Of a stretch of 64,000 nucleotides of DNA, positions 17,029 through 25,067 are shown piece by piece. The position numbers and the translations under genes were made by a program. The stretch's first letter is position 1; each line of letters opens with the position of its first letter. The stretch lies in assembly GCA_029011315.1 (NCBI GenBank), contig JAQXLA010000002.1, positions 1-64,000 on the forward strand, in the 5' to 3' direction. Source of the DNA: Desulfovibrionaceae bacterium (GTDB lineage: Bacteria > Desulfobacterota > Desulfovibrionia > Desulfovibrionales > Desulfovibrionaceae). The notes beneath the pieces are model-generated. The model had not been told where the DNA came from. It searched no databases and worked only from the letters and a program-made list of their open reading frames with translations.

Positions 17029-17406
17029 ATGGCTCTTGATTTTCCCTTGCGCGTTCGCTTTGAATATGAGCAGGATCCGGAAACGCGCCTTCTGTATTCC
17101 CATGGAGTGTGGGGAGGTATTAACTCTCAGGGTGAAATAGAGATGGGATTTTATACGGAAAGCGACAGGCTTCCGGCATATTCAGAATGCTCGATCAATG
17201 AAACGGGAGAATTGAGCAGCGAGATTTCTCCTACAAGCGATACGCGCATCGTTGTCCGTCGGATTCATTCCAGAATTTTGATGAATCCGCAGACTGCAAG
17301 GGCTCTTGTAGAATGGCTTCAGGATCGGTTATCCATGATGGAGGACGAAGAGCTCGGAGCAACTTCCTCCGGCTGTGCCGATCCGTCAGGATATACGCAT
17401 CAGTAA
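17029..17406 (+). CDS. DUF3467-like protein
   Basis: 125 residues, soluble, no signal peptide. The pattern LYSHGVWGGINSQGEIEMGFYTES, then RIVVRRIHSRILMNPQTARALVEWLQDRL, resembles the DUF3467 layout (a short beta strand set followed by a P-x-x-A-x-x-L helix). That match is from memory and moderate. The ATG has an AGGAGG site 6 bases upstream. It ends 20 bases before the FMN dehydrogenase gene, with which it is probably co-transcribed. Function unknown. Confidence 0.7.
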   Translation: MALDFPLRVRFEYEQDPETRLLYSHGVWGGINSQGEIEMGFYTESDRLPAYSECSINETGELSSEISPTSDTRIVVRRIHSRILMNPQTARALVEWLQDRLSMMEDEELGATSSGCADPSGYTHQ

Positions 17407-17426
17407 CGAAGAGAGGAGAAAGCACT

Positions 17427-18452
17427 ATGAATTACAGAGAAATGCGTCTTCAGGCCAAGGAGGTGCTGAACGGATGCTGCAGAATGTGCGCAGATTGTGA
17501 CGGGAAGATCTGTGCCGGCGAAGTCCCGGGAATGGGCGGTACGGGATCGGGTGTTTCCTTCCGCAATAACGTCGAGGCACTGCGGCGCATTCTGCTGAAT
17601 ATGCGCATTGTGCACGGCGTGCAGAAACCGGATATGAGTACGGAAATTTTCGGTATGAAGCTGCGTCTTCCGATTTTGGCGGCTCCCATCGGCGGTATTT
17701 CCTTCAATATGGCGAACATGATGCCTGAACAGGATTACATTCGGTCAATTATCGGCGGATGCCGTGAAGCCGGAATTGCCGGATGCTCAGCTGATGGACC
17801 GAAAGCGGAAATGTTTGACAGCGGGCTTGAAGCACTTCGGGAAAACGAAGCTTTCGGTATTCCGTTCATCAAACCGTGGGACGGTTCGGAGTTTGATGAA
17901 AAACTGGCTCGGTGTGCGGAAGCCGGATGCAAGGTCGTCGGATCGGATATCGACAGCGTCGGCATGGCAGCACTTGCCAAAATGGGGCGTCCTGCTTCTC
18001 CCAAGACGCCAGAACAATTGGCCGTCATGGTGGAGAAAGCGCATAATGCCGGAATGAAATTCATTGCGAAAGGCATTATGTCTTCAGTGGATGCCTTTCT
18101 TGCCCATAAGGCCGGATGCGATGGCATTGTGGTGTCCAACCATGGAGGCCGTGTGCTTGACGGAACTCCTGGCACAGCGAACGTTCTGCCTGGCATTGCG
18201 GCACTTTTGAAAGGCAAGCTGACGATTCTTGCCGACGGCGGAATCCGGAGCGGTGAGGATGTCTTGAAAATGATTGCCCTTGGGGCGGATGCTGTGCTGA
18301 TCGGCCGGCCTTTTGCGCAGGCTGTAGCCGGAGGCGGCAAAGAAGGCATCTCTCTTCTGGTGCGCCGCTATGCCAATCAGCTGTCTCATGCAATGCTGAT
18401 GACCGGTTGCGGCACTATTGCGGAGATTGATGATCGGGCGATCTGCCGTTAA
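17427..18452 (+). CDS. FMN-dependent alpha-hydroxy-acid dehydrogenase family protein with Cys-rich N-terminus
   Basis: 341 residues. The TIM-barrel FMN dehydrogenase core is clear: LRLPILAAPIGG, FIAKGIMSSVDA, VVSNHGGRVLDGTPGT (catalytic His, substrate-binding Arg), LADGGIRSG and GADAVLIGRPF. The family oxidises lactate, glycolate, isopentenyl-type or related substrates. The N-terminus carries five cysteines in C17-C18-x2-C21-x2-C24-x4-C29, unusual for classical lactate oxidases and suggesting a metal or iron-sulfur site. The start ATG follows GAGAGGAGAA; a longer frame begins inside the preceding gene and lacks support. Substrate unknown. Confidence 0.85.
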   Translation: MNYREMRLQAKEVLNGCCRMCADCDGKICAGEVPGMGGTGSGVSFRNNVEALRRILLNMRIVHGVQKPDMSTEIFGMKLRLPILAAPIGGISFNMANMMPEQDYIRSIIGGCREAGIAGCSADGPKAEMFDSGLEALRENEAFGIPFIKPWDGSEFDEKLARCAEAGCKVVGSDIDSVGMAALAKMGRPASPKTPEQLAVMVEKAHNAGMKFIAKGIMSSVDAFLAHKAGCDGIVVSNHGGRVLDGTPGTANVLPGIAALLKGKLTILADGGIRSGEDVLKMIALGADAVLIGRPFAQAVAGGGKEGISLLVRRYANQLSHAMLMTGCGTIAEIDDRAICR

Positions 18453-18480
18453 GCGGATTTTCAGTTTGCTTTTTGCGGAT

Positions 18481-18516
18481 AGGGGAAAGAGCCGATGCGG
18501 TTTCTTTCCCTTTTTT
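18481..18516 (+). terminator. Terminator after the FMN dehydrogenase gene
   Basis: GGGAAAGA (18483-18490) pairs with TCTTTCCC (18503-18510), followed by six T. No T tract is present in the other direction, so it serves the plus-strand gene only. Confidence 0.75.
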
Positions 18517-18524
18517 CTTTTTAT

Positions 18525-19031
18525 TTAATAGAGAATTCTCCGTACAGCGATGAGCCGATCATTCCAGTAAGGAAGTTTCAGTGTGTCTTTTTTGACCCTT
18601 TTTCCAGGTTTGGGGCTGTGGATGAAATTGTCGGATCCAATATAGAGAGCGGTATGCGTACCGGTTCGGCTGGTGCGAAAGACCAGAACGTCGCCTTTCT
18701 GCATTTCTGATCGTCTGACGCTGATGCCCATGTCAGCCTGATCAGATGAGGTTCTGGGAATGGCAATGCCGTTTTGCTGGAATGTCCACCAGATGAGTCC
18801 GGAGCAATCGAATCCGCCTGGAGCGGTTCCGCCGTAACGGTATTTTGTACCGATTTGGGATGAGGCCGTTTTAACAAGATTGTCCGCCGTAACAGAAGAC
18901 GAAACGCTCATCGGATACGGAGTCGGGGCCTTGGTCGTACCGCATCCGGTCAGGGAAAATAGCACAGCTGCCAAAACAAGAAACGGCATCAGGTACAGTT
19001 TGCGCTGCGCCGTGACGTGAAAACGCTTCAT
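18525..19031 (-). CDS. NlpC/P60 family lipoprotein endopeptidase
   Basis: Peptidoglycan peptide hydrolase of 168 residues. A lipobox LTGC (Cys30) follows a hydrophobic signal, so it is anchored in a membrane facing the periplasm. The catalytic triad is visible: Cys76 in GGFDCSGLIWW, His126 in GTHTALYIG, and His138 in FIHSP. A TTG three bases upstream is possible, but the ATG has better spacing from GGAGG. It is the last gene of the M20-mnmG-nlpC cluster, 24 bases after mnmG; its ribosome site lies in that gap. Confidence 0.9.
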   Translation of the reverse strand: MKRFHVTAQRKLYLMPFLVLAAVLFSLTGCGTTKAPTPYPMSVSSSVTADNLVKTASSQIGTKYRYGGTAPGGFDCSGLIWWTFQQNGIAIPRTSSDQADMGISVRRSEMQKGDVLVFRTSRTGTHTALYIGSDNFIHSPKPGKRVKKDTLKLPYWNDRLIAVRRILY

Positions 19032-19055
19032 CAATGTACCCTCCTCAGTGTGCGA

Positions 19056-20921
19056 TCAGTTTTTAGTCCGCACTCGTTTCAGATAGATTTCCAGACAGTC
19101 AAGAGCTGCAGGAGTGACTCCGGAAATTCTCCCTGCCTGTCCCAGATTACGGGGTTTGATTGCTGCCAGTTTTTCTGAAATTTCATGGGAAATTCCAGGG
19201 ATATCGCCATATTCGAGATTTTCAGGCAGGGCGATCTGTTCTTTTTCCGATGCGTGTGCCACCAATTCCATCTGACGGGTGAGATAGCCGGCATATTTGA
19301 TCTGCGTTTCGATTTCCTGCAGAGCCGCAGAAGAAAAAGTCCCGCATTCAGGGAGAAACGGAAGAAGATCGTCTATGCGAATAGACGGACGGCGCAGCAT
19401 TTCCTCAAGAGTCAACGCATGATCAGGAGCGTTTTCATTGGGAAAATGATTGCGGAGCGATGCCGGTGTCACGCGTCGGCTGCGCAGCAGTTCTTTTCCT
19501 TTTTCGATATCTGCGTTTTTCTGTTCGAACATGGTCCACTGCGCATCGCCGACAAGCCCTATTTTCCTGCCTGCCGGCGTCAGGCGCAAGTCGGCATTGG
19601 CTTCTCGAAGCAAAAGACGGTATTCCGCTCGGGATGTAAACATTCTGTAAGGCTCGCTCGTACCCTTGGAAACCAGATCATCGGCAAGAACGGCCATGTA
19701 AGCCTGATCACGTCCCGGAAGAAAGGGATCGCGACCTTCAAGCTTGCAGTAAATATTCAGTGCCGCCCATAAGCCCTGTGCTGCAGCCTCTTCATACCCG
19801 GATGTCCCGTTAATTTGTCCAGCAAACCACAGTCTCGGAACGGCACGGGTTTCAAAGGTCGGTTTCAGCTGCAGAGGATTGGCATAATCGTACTCAATGG
19901 CATATCCTGGGCGAACCATGACGGCATTTTCAAGCCCGGGAATTGTTGCGATCATCGCCAGCTGTACATCCAGAGGAAGGCTTGTAGACATGCCGTTTAT
20001 GTAATATTCGCGGCCTTCAAGATCTTCAGGCTCCACAAAGACATGGTGCCGTTCCCTTTCCGGAAAACGGGCGACTTTGTCTTCTACGGAAGGACAGTAC
20101 CGGGCTCCAACCCCTTCAATAACGCCGGTAAACAAAGGCGAACGATCAAAGCCTGTCCGGATAATATCATGTGTTGTCGCATTGGTCCAGGTAATATAGC
20201 ACGGAAGCTGTTTCTGCTGCGGTTTGGGGCCTCTGAAGCTGAATCCGGAAGGGGCGACATCTCCGAATTGAGGTTCCATGCGATCAAAATTGATGCTGGA
20301 GGCAAGGAGGCGGGGTGTCGTGCCTGTTTTGAGTCGTCCAAGATGAATTCCTAGAGATTCGAGTGAGGATGAAAGATGAAGAGAGGCCTCGTCTCCGAGA
20401 CGTCCTCCGGGAAAATGATGCATTCCGATATGAATGAGTCCGCGAAGGAAAGTCCCCGTTGTCAGGAGAATGTGAGAAGCGTAAAATTCCCTCCCCAGTT
20501 CTGTGCGGACACCGATAGCCTGTATCGTTCCGCTGCGTTCCTCACTGAGAATGCCGGAAACAGTGTCCTGCCAGACCGTGATGTTTGTTTGGGAAAAAAG
20601 GGAATTTTTCACAGCCGCCATATAGGATTCCCTGTCAACCTGGGCTCTCGTCGCGCGAACTGCAGGCCCTTTGCCTTCGTTCAGCGTGCGAAACTGGATT
20701 CCAGCCGCATCGGTCCAGATTCCCATCATGCCGCCGAGCGCGTCAATTTCCCGCACCATATGTCCCTTAGCGAGTCCGCCGACGGCGGGGTTACAGGAAA
20801 GATGCCCGATGCGATCAGCATTTCCTGTAATCAGGAGAACCCTGCATCCAAGGTTGGACAGCGCCATAGCTCCTTCGCAGCCCGCATGTCCGGCGCCGAC
20901 AACAATGCAATCATACATCAT
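19056..20921 (-). CDS. mnmG: tRNA U34 carboxymethylaminomethyl-modification enzyme MnmG (GidA)
   Basis: 621-residue FAD enzyme that, with MnmE, installs the (carboxymethyl)aminomethyl group on wobble uridine 34 of certain tRNAs. FAD motif GAGHAGCE at 9-16, [29 protein letters not shown] near 40-70, and the C-terminal helical domain ([20 protein letters not shown]) are typical. The length is normal. The ribosome site ahead of the ATG-ATG start is weak. mnmE is not in the window. Its neighbour upstream ends 36 bases away, suggesting co-transcription. Confidence 0.97.
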   Translation of the reverse strand: MMYDCIVVGAGHAGCEGAMALSNLGCRVLLITGNADRIGHLSCNPAVGGLAKGHMVREIDALGGMMGIWTDAAGIQFRTLNEGKGPAVRATRAQVDRESYMAAVKNSLFSQTNITVWQDTVSGILSEERSGTIQAIGVRTELGREFYASHILLTTGTFLRGLIHIGMHHFPGGRLGDEASLHLSSSLESLGIHLGRLKTGTTPRLLASSINFDRMEPQFGDVAPSGFSFRGPKPQQKQLPCYITWTNATTHDIIRTGFDRSPLFTGVIEGVGARYCPSVEDKVARFPERERHHVFVEPEDLEGREYYINGMSTSLPLDVQLAMIATIPGLENAVMVRPGYAIEYDYANPLQLKPTFETRAVPRLWFAGQINGTSGYEEAAAQGLWAALNIYCKLEGRDPFLPGRDQAYMAVLADDLVSKGTSEPYRMFTSRAEYRLLLREANADLRLTPAGRKIGLVGDAQWTMFEQKNADIEKGKELLRSRRVTPASLRNHFPNENAPDHALTLEEMLRRPSIRIDDLLPFLPECGTFSSAALQEIETQIKYAGYLTRQMELVAHASEKEQIALPENLEYGDIPGISHEISEKLAAIKPRNLGQAGRISGVTPAALDCLEIYLKRVRTKN

Positions 20922-20957
20922 AATTTTTACTCAGAAAATCAAAGGGGATCCGCCGGT

Positions 20958-22187
20958 TCAGTCAAACAGCATGGACGCCAGAACCTGAGCATCTCCGATG
21001 GTTTTGGAAATGCGTGAAAATTCATTGGGCATGTGGCATGTAGAGTCCACACTGGCCCATACCGCAGCAGGCAAGCCTTTTTTTCGAAAATATGCGGCGA
21101 CAGTTCCCCCTCCGATGCCGACACAGTGCGGGGTGATTCCGTATACCGATTGAACGGCCTGAGTCAGTCTCCGCACAGTCTCGCAGTGTTCATCCGTCGG
21201 CTTTGCAGCATCTGCCGCGCTGACTACGGACACCTTGACTGAAATACCGGCGTATTGTGCGGCAGTTTCCTCCATAATGACTTTGGTCTCCTGCAGAATC
21301 TGATCGGACGACAGCCCGGGAAGAAGGCGGCAGTCAATGTAAAAAATATCTTTTCCCGGGACAGTATTGATATTGGGAACGTTCGCATCTCTGCGCGTAG
21401 GCGTAAAGGTCGATGTTGGAGGCGCAAACAGTTCATTGCGTTCCGGATGATTCAGAGCCAGATTCTGGACGCGGAGGATCATAGCCGAAGCCGCAATCAG
21501 GGCATTGCTTCCTTTTTCCGGCGTTGAACCATGCGCTTGAACGCCGGTTACCTCAATTTTCATCCAGAGATGACCCTTTTCGGAAATTTCGATCCAGGAA
21601 CCATCCGGTCTGCCGAAATCCGGAATTACGATGAAATCCTCGGGCGAAAAAAGATCAGCCTGCTCCCTGAGAATATGCCGAATGCCGAAGAAGCTGTTGT
21701 TTTCCTCGTCGGAAACGAAAACCAGGCCGAGAGAATAATCCGGCTTTACACCGCAAGCTCGCAAAGCCTCTGCGGCAAGAAGTCCGCTGACAATAGCCTG
21801 TTGATTGTCTTCCACACCTCTGCCAAACAGTTTGTCTCCTTCTCTGTGAACTTGCCATGGATCGGTTTTCCAGGAAGCCAGATCTCCAGGAGGGACGAGA
21901 TCCATATGTCCGAGAATCCAGAGCTTGCGTGATGAATGACCTGGAAAAACTGCGGCGATGTTCGGACGAACTCCGCCGGGAACCCGTGGATCCTGCGCGT
22001 CAATATGCGTGATGGAAGGACAGCCCAGCTGAAGCAGACGATGTTCAAGAAACTGAGCCTTGACGGCTTCTCCCTCACCGCCGTTTTCCGGTCCGAGGCC
22101 CTTCAAGGCCGTCAGACGTGTTTGCAGATCAACGACAGTTGTTTCAAGTGTACCGATATGGCGGATAACAGCTTCTTTGTCAGACAT
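20958..22187 (-). CDS. M20 family metallopeptidase
   Basis: 409-residue zinc-dependent aminoacylase/carboxypeptidase of the ArgE/DapE/PepV superfamily. GHMDLVPPGD carries the first zinc His and the following catalytic Asp; GRGVEDNQQ and VSDEENNS carry the bridging Asp and the catalytic Glu pair. QAHGSTPEKGSNA is the dimerisation-domain His segment. The ATG follows ACAGGAAAAT. Its specificity (peptide or acyl amino acid) is not evident. It heads the cluster with mnmG and the NlpC lipoprotein, with its own promoter at 22287-22314. Confidence 0.9.
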   Translation of the reverse strand: MSDKEAVIRHIGTLETTVVDLQTRLTALKGLGPENGGEGEAVKAQFLEHRLLQLGCPSITHIDAQDPRVPGGVRPNIAAVFPGHSSRKLWILGHMDLVPPGDLASWKTDPWQVHREGDKLFGRGVEDNQQAIVSGLLAAEALRACGVKPDYSLGLVFVSDEENNSFFGIRHILREQADLFSPEDFIVIPDFGRPDGSWIEISEKGHLWMKIEVTGVQAHGSTPEKGSNALIAASAMILRVQNLALNHPERNELFAPPTSTFTPTRRDANVPNINTVPGKDIFYIDCRLLPGLSSDQILQETKVIMEETAAQYAGISVKVSVVSAADAAKPTDEHCETVRRLTQAVQSVYGITPHCVGIGGGTVAAYFRKKGLPAAVWASVDSTCHMPNEFSRISKTIGDAQVLASMLFD

Positions 22188-22286
22188 AGATTTTCCTGTG
22201 CAAAACGTTTGTCAGGCTGAATGCGACCCGGCAGTTGAACGCGACCTGTGAAAGAGCCGTGCTGAAGCACTGTGTGGTATTTCGGC

Positions 22287-22314
22287 AAGGTATCCGGACA
22301 GAGATTTTTGTCAA
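22287..22314 (-). promoter_or_regulatory. Promoter for the M20-mnmG-nlpC cluster
   Basis: On the minus strand, a perfect TTGACA (-35), a 16-base spacer and TACCTT (-10, three of six). It is 100-127 bases upstream of the M20 start and immediately after the Pro-rich secreted gene. Confidence 0.45.
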
Positions 22315-22321
22315 GAACAGA

Positions 22322-22783
22322 CTATCTTTGAGGTTCATGTCTCCATGCGCCGCGAGAACCAGGTGCATGCGGCCTCATTCTGCCTGCTCCATACGAAGGA
22401 GGACGGTGTCCGCCCGGCGTTCTGATACCGGATCCTGGCAGAGAGGGAGCCGGTCGATCAGCTTCCCAGCGATCTTGAGGTGGTGGGCGATGCCATCCCG
22501 GCCTGGCAGGATCATGTCTTGAAAAAGGTGGAGGAGGCGGTGGAGGAAAATGCGGCCGTTGTCTGAACCTTGGCGGGGGAGGCGGGGGAAGCACGACAGG
22601 AGGTTCGCGGTATCGCCGATAATAGCCGGGATAGTCGCTGTAGTAGCCTCCATCGTCAAAAAAAAGATTGGCTCCGATTCCCGGAAGGAAGAAATTGAGA
22701 CTTCCGCTGACTTCAGCATGACAGAGATTGGGCCATGCGCAGGCAAGCAATCCGAAAATTGCGGCGAATACAAGATTTTTCAT
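22322..22783 (-). CDS. Secreted proline/arginine-rich low-complexity protein
   Basis: 153 residues. A Sec signal peptide (LVFAAIFGLLACAWPNLCHA, cleavage after CHA) precedes a short beta-type segment (SGSLNFFLPGIGANLFFDDGGYY) and then a long Pro/Arg/His-rich low-complexity tail containing PPPPPP runs. No family is recognised beyond similarity to generic periplasmic Pro-rich proteins. The ATG follows GGAGA at 9 bases. It lies 17 bases downstream of speB on the same strand and is presumably co-transcribed. Confidence 0.75.
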   Translation of the reverse strand: MKNLVFAAIFGLLACAWPNLCHAEVSGSLNFFLPGIGANLFFDDGGYYSDYPGYYRRYREPPVVLPPPPPPRFRQRPHFPPPPPPPFSRHDPARPGWHRPPPQDRWEADRPAPSLPGSGIRTPGGHRPPSYGAGRMRPHAPGSRGAWRHEPQR

Positions 22784-22800
22784 GGTAGATGCTCTCCTGT

Positions 22801-23688
22801 TTAGCGATCTGCCTGCGCCGGATCAGGAGAACATTTTTCCGAGATCAGACCCATGATAGCATATACCAGACGGGCTGCGGTGAAATCAAAAGCGTGCAAA
22901 GCGGGAATTGGGGCAAATTCGGTGACGTCAAATCCGATTATTGTGCGGAATGCGGCAATTTGCCTGAGCAAATCAAGAGTCTGATACCATCCCAGACCTC
23001 CAGGAACAGGTGTCCCTGTTGCCGGCATGATTGACGGATCGAGGCCATCGACATCGAAAGTCAGATAGATTTTTTCCGGAAAATTATCAGGAAACAGGTT
23101 GGTTTTCAGGCCGCACGGCACAATATCCTGCGCATCGTGCGCCGTTACTCCGAGGGTACGCCGTGCTTCAACTTCTTCAAGACAGAGAGCGCGTACGCCA
23201 AGCTGCACCAGAGGAAGATGGAGATCCTCTGTCGCTCTGCGCATGACACAGGCATGACTGTACGGCGTTCCTTCATAGCTGCTGCGCAAATCAGCATGGG
23301 CATCAAACTGAACAATGCCGAAAGCTCCATATTTTTTTTTCAAGGCTCTCAAAGCACCGAGCGTGACGGTATGCTCTCCGCCAAGCACGACAGGGATCCC
23401 TTCTTGCACTGCGGCAACGGCCGCTTCAATGTGCTCGATGGCTTCTTCAGGCGAACCGGAAACATCGACCGTATCCGCCGTAAGAATGCCGGCTGCTGCC
23501 GGAATGGAATGCCCATCCCAGAGCTCAAGCTGATCAGAGGCTTTCAAAATGGCGTCAGGTCCTTTTGCGGTGCCTCCTCCATAGGAAACCGTACATTCCA
23601 TCGGAGCGGGAATAACGGTAAAAAGAGCGTGATCCGGAGGGGTTTCCGGAAGTTCGGAATCAAGAAATCGATGTGTGCTTTTCAGCAT
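22801..23688 (-). CDS. speB: Agmatinase (ureohydrolase family)
   Basis: Mn2+ enzyme that hydrolyses agmatine to putrescine and urea in polyamine synthesis. All manganese-binding motifs are intact in the 295-residue protein: VVLGGEHTVT, QFDAHADLR and LTFDVDGLDPS, and the YGGGTAKGP segment near the N-terminus is typical. The start ATG follows GGAG at 8 bases. Arginine decarboxylase, which would supply agmatine, is not in the window. Arginase or guanidinobutyrase cannot be fully excluded. Confidence 0.88.
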   Translation of the reverse strand: MLKSTHRFLDSELPETPPDHALFTVIPAPMECTVSYGGGTAKGPDAILKASDQLELWDGHSIPAAAGILTADTVDVSGSPEEAIEHIEAAVAAVQEGIPVVLGGEHTVTLGALRALKKKYGAFGIVQFDAHADLRSSYEGTPYSHACVMRRATEDLHLPLVQLGVRALCLEEVEARRTLGVTAHDAQDIVPCGLKTNLFPDNFPEKIYLTFDVDGLDPSIMPATGTPVPGGLGWYQTLDLLRQIAAFRTIIGFDVTEFAPIPALHAFDFTAARLVYAIMGLISEKCSPDPAQADR

Positions 23689-23987
23689 GGGGCGACTCCG
23701 TATTGGAGAAATACAATTGGGTTATCTGCAACAGGAGGAATAGGGATATTCCGTGCTCTTGCTTCATTCAAACGAAAAACAACGGGAAAATCAAGAAGAT
23801 GAAGCGGAAGATTCGTTCAAATTACTTTTTGCAGGCGCATCGTCTGCTCTTTGCCGAATCGGGATAGAGCAAGGATTGACAGGATTGGTCGACAAAGGTA
23901 ACGCTAAAAAATAGCAGATTCCTCTTTTCTGCACCGGAACTGCGGAATTATGCTGAAAGTTCTGTATGTTTAAGGGAGAAAAACATT
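23689..23987. promoter_or_regulatory. Divergent intergenic region between speB and the Dabb gene
   Basis: About 300 bases with no convincing gene. A perfect TTGACA at 23876-23881 on the plus strand has only a poor -10 (TAACGC) at 17 bases, and a small GCTA..TAGC dyad follows. On the minus strand TTGAAT with a 17-base spacer to TATCCC is a weak candidate for speB. A 22-codon frame near 23799 has no good ribosome site and was not called. Confidence 0.3.
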
Positions 23988-24296
23988 ATGGTTCGTCATG
24001 TCGTCTGGTGGGAAATGAAACCCGAGGCCAATGGAAAAAGCGGATTGGAAAATGCGGAAATCATTAAAACGGCTCTTCAGGGATTACTGGGACAAATTCC
24101 TTCTCTAAGGACTCTTGAGGTGTCTACGGAATTTGTGCCGGGCACGACGGAATCGGTCAATCTGATTTTGAGCAGCACGCACGATGACGCTGCCGGATTG
24201 AAGGCTTATGCAGAAGATCCCCGCCATGTTAGAATCGCTGTTGAACTGGTGAAACCTGCGGTATCTTCCCGTCGCGCCATCGACTACGTTTTCTAA
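23988..24296 (+). CDS. Dabb family (stress-responsive A/B barrel) protein
   Basis: 102-residue ferredoxin-like barrel protein of the Dabb family. It starts MVRHVVWWEMKPEANG, with the family pattern of a hydrophobic first strand with His, a helix, ELSTEFVPG-like and ESVNLILSSTHDDAAGLKAYAEDPRHVRI segments. Family members form dimers; most have no assigned reaction. A GGGAG ribosome site lies 9 bases before the ATG. The stop overlaps the start of the next gene (TAATG), so translation is coupled. Confidence 0.88.
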   Translation: MVRHVVWWEMKPEANGKSGLENAEIIKTALQGLLGQIPSLRTLEVSTEFVPGTTESVNLILSSTHDDAAGLKAYAEDPRHVRIAVELVKPAVSSRRAIDYVF

Positions 24297-25006
24297 TGTC
24301 TTCACTTTCCATTCCGGAAAGAATTGGACTGTTTCCCCGTGGGCTGGAACAGCCTTCGGGGAGCTATCGCAGCGGATCAGACGCCATCATTCTGGCTGAA
24401 TTTGCTTTACAGTCTCAGGCAATCCGCAGCGGACAGCGGACTTTTGCGGAGCTTGGATGCGGATGCGGCATGGCATCTCTGGCACTGCTTTTGCGCAATG
24501 CAGCGCTTCAGGGATGGGGACTGGACTGTTTTTCCGAATTGACGGATGCGGCAGCCCGCAATGCTGTCAAAATGGGGTGTTCGGATCGATTTGCAGCTGT
24601 ATGCGGAGATGTTGCCGATACGTCTTTGATGCAGAAAATGCGCAGGCTGAGGTATGCGGTTGACTTAGTGTTGTGCAATCCTCCGTGGCGTCTGGAAAAA
24701 AACGGACGTCTCCCTCTGTCTCCGATGCGTCGTCAGGCTCTTTTCGGCAATGAAGAAACGCTTCTTCTCTTTTGCCGTGCGGGAAGGATCCTGCTCAGGC
24801 CGCAGGGGGCTTTCTGCATGATTTGCGGGGCGTTTCGTACAGCTGATGCTTTTGCGGCTTTGCGGAATGCAGGGCTGACTCCAGTGCGGCTTCGGGCTGT
24901 GCAAAAAAGCATGGATGCGCCGGCTCGCTGGATTTTGCTTGAAGCCAGATCCGGAGGCGGCTCAATGCTTTGCGTTGAACCGCCTCTGTTAAGTGAAAGA
25001 CAGTGA
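24296..25006 (+). CDS. TrmN6-like (YfiC) tRNA adenine-N6 methyltransferase family protein
   Basis: 236-residue class I SAM methyltransferase. SGSDAIILAEFA near the N-terminus, the SAM motif FAELGCGCGMASLAL (about residues 50-64) and the catalytic NPPW in DLVLCNPPWR match the YfiC/TrmN6 group, which methylates A37 of tRNA1(Val). Other N6-adenine or glutamine methyltransferases share NPPY/W, so the substrate is inferred. It overlaps the Dabb gene by one base and ends just before the alaS terminator. Confidence 0.75.
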   Translation: MSSLSIPERIGLFPRGLEQPSGSYRSGSDAIILAEFALQSQAIRSGQRTFAELGCGCGMASLALLLRNAALQGWGLDCFSELTDAAARNAVKMGCSDRFAAVCGDVADTSLMQKMRRLRYAVDLVLCNPPWRLEKNGRLPLSPMRRQALFGNEETLLLFCRAGRILLRPQGAFCMICGAFRTADAFAALRNAGLTPVRLRAVQKSMDAPARWILLEARSGGGSMLCVEPPLLSERQ

Positions 25007-25012
25007 CGGAAA

Positions 25013-25045
25013 AAAGCCGCCGGCCATATTGCGGCCGGCGGCTTT
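25013..25045 (-). terminator. Terminator after alaS
   Basis: AAAGCCGCCGGCC (25013-25025) and GGCCGGCGGCTTT (25033-25045) form a perfect 13-bp stem with a 7-base loop. On the minus strand it is followed by a T run, so it mainly serves alaS; the plus direction has only three T. Confidence 0.9.
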
Positions 25046-25067
25046 GATGTGCGATCAAGCGGAAGGG

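Noticed and set aside
23799..23867. 22-codon frame in the speB-Dabb gap
   Set aside because: Basic short peptide without a usable ribosome site; more likely chance.
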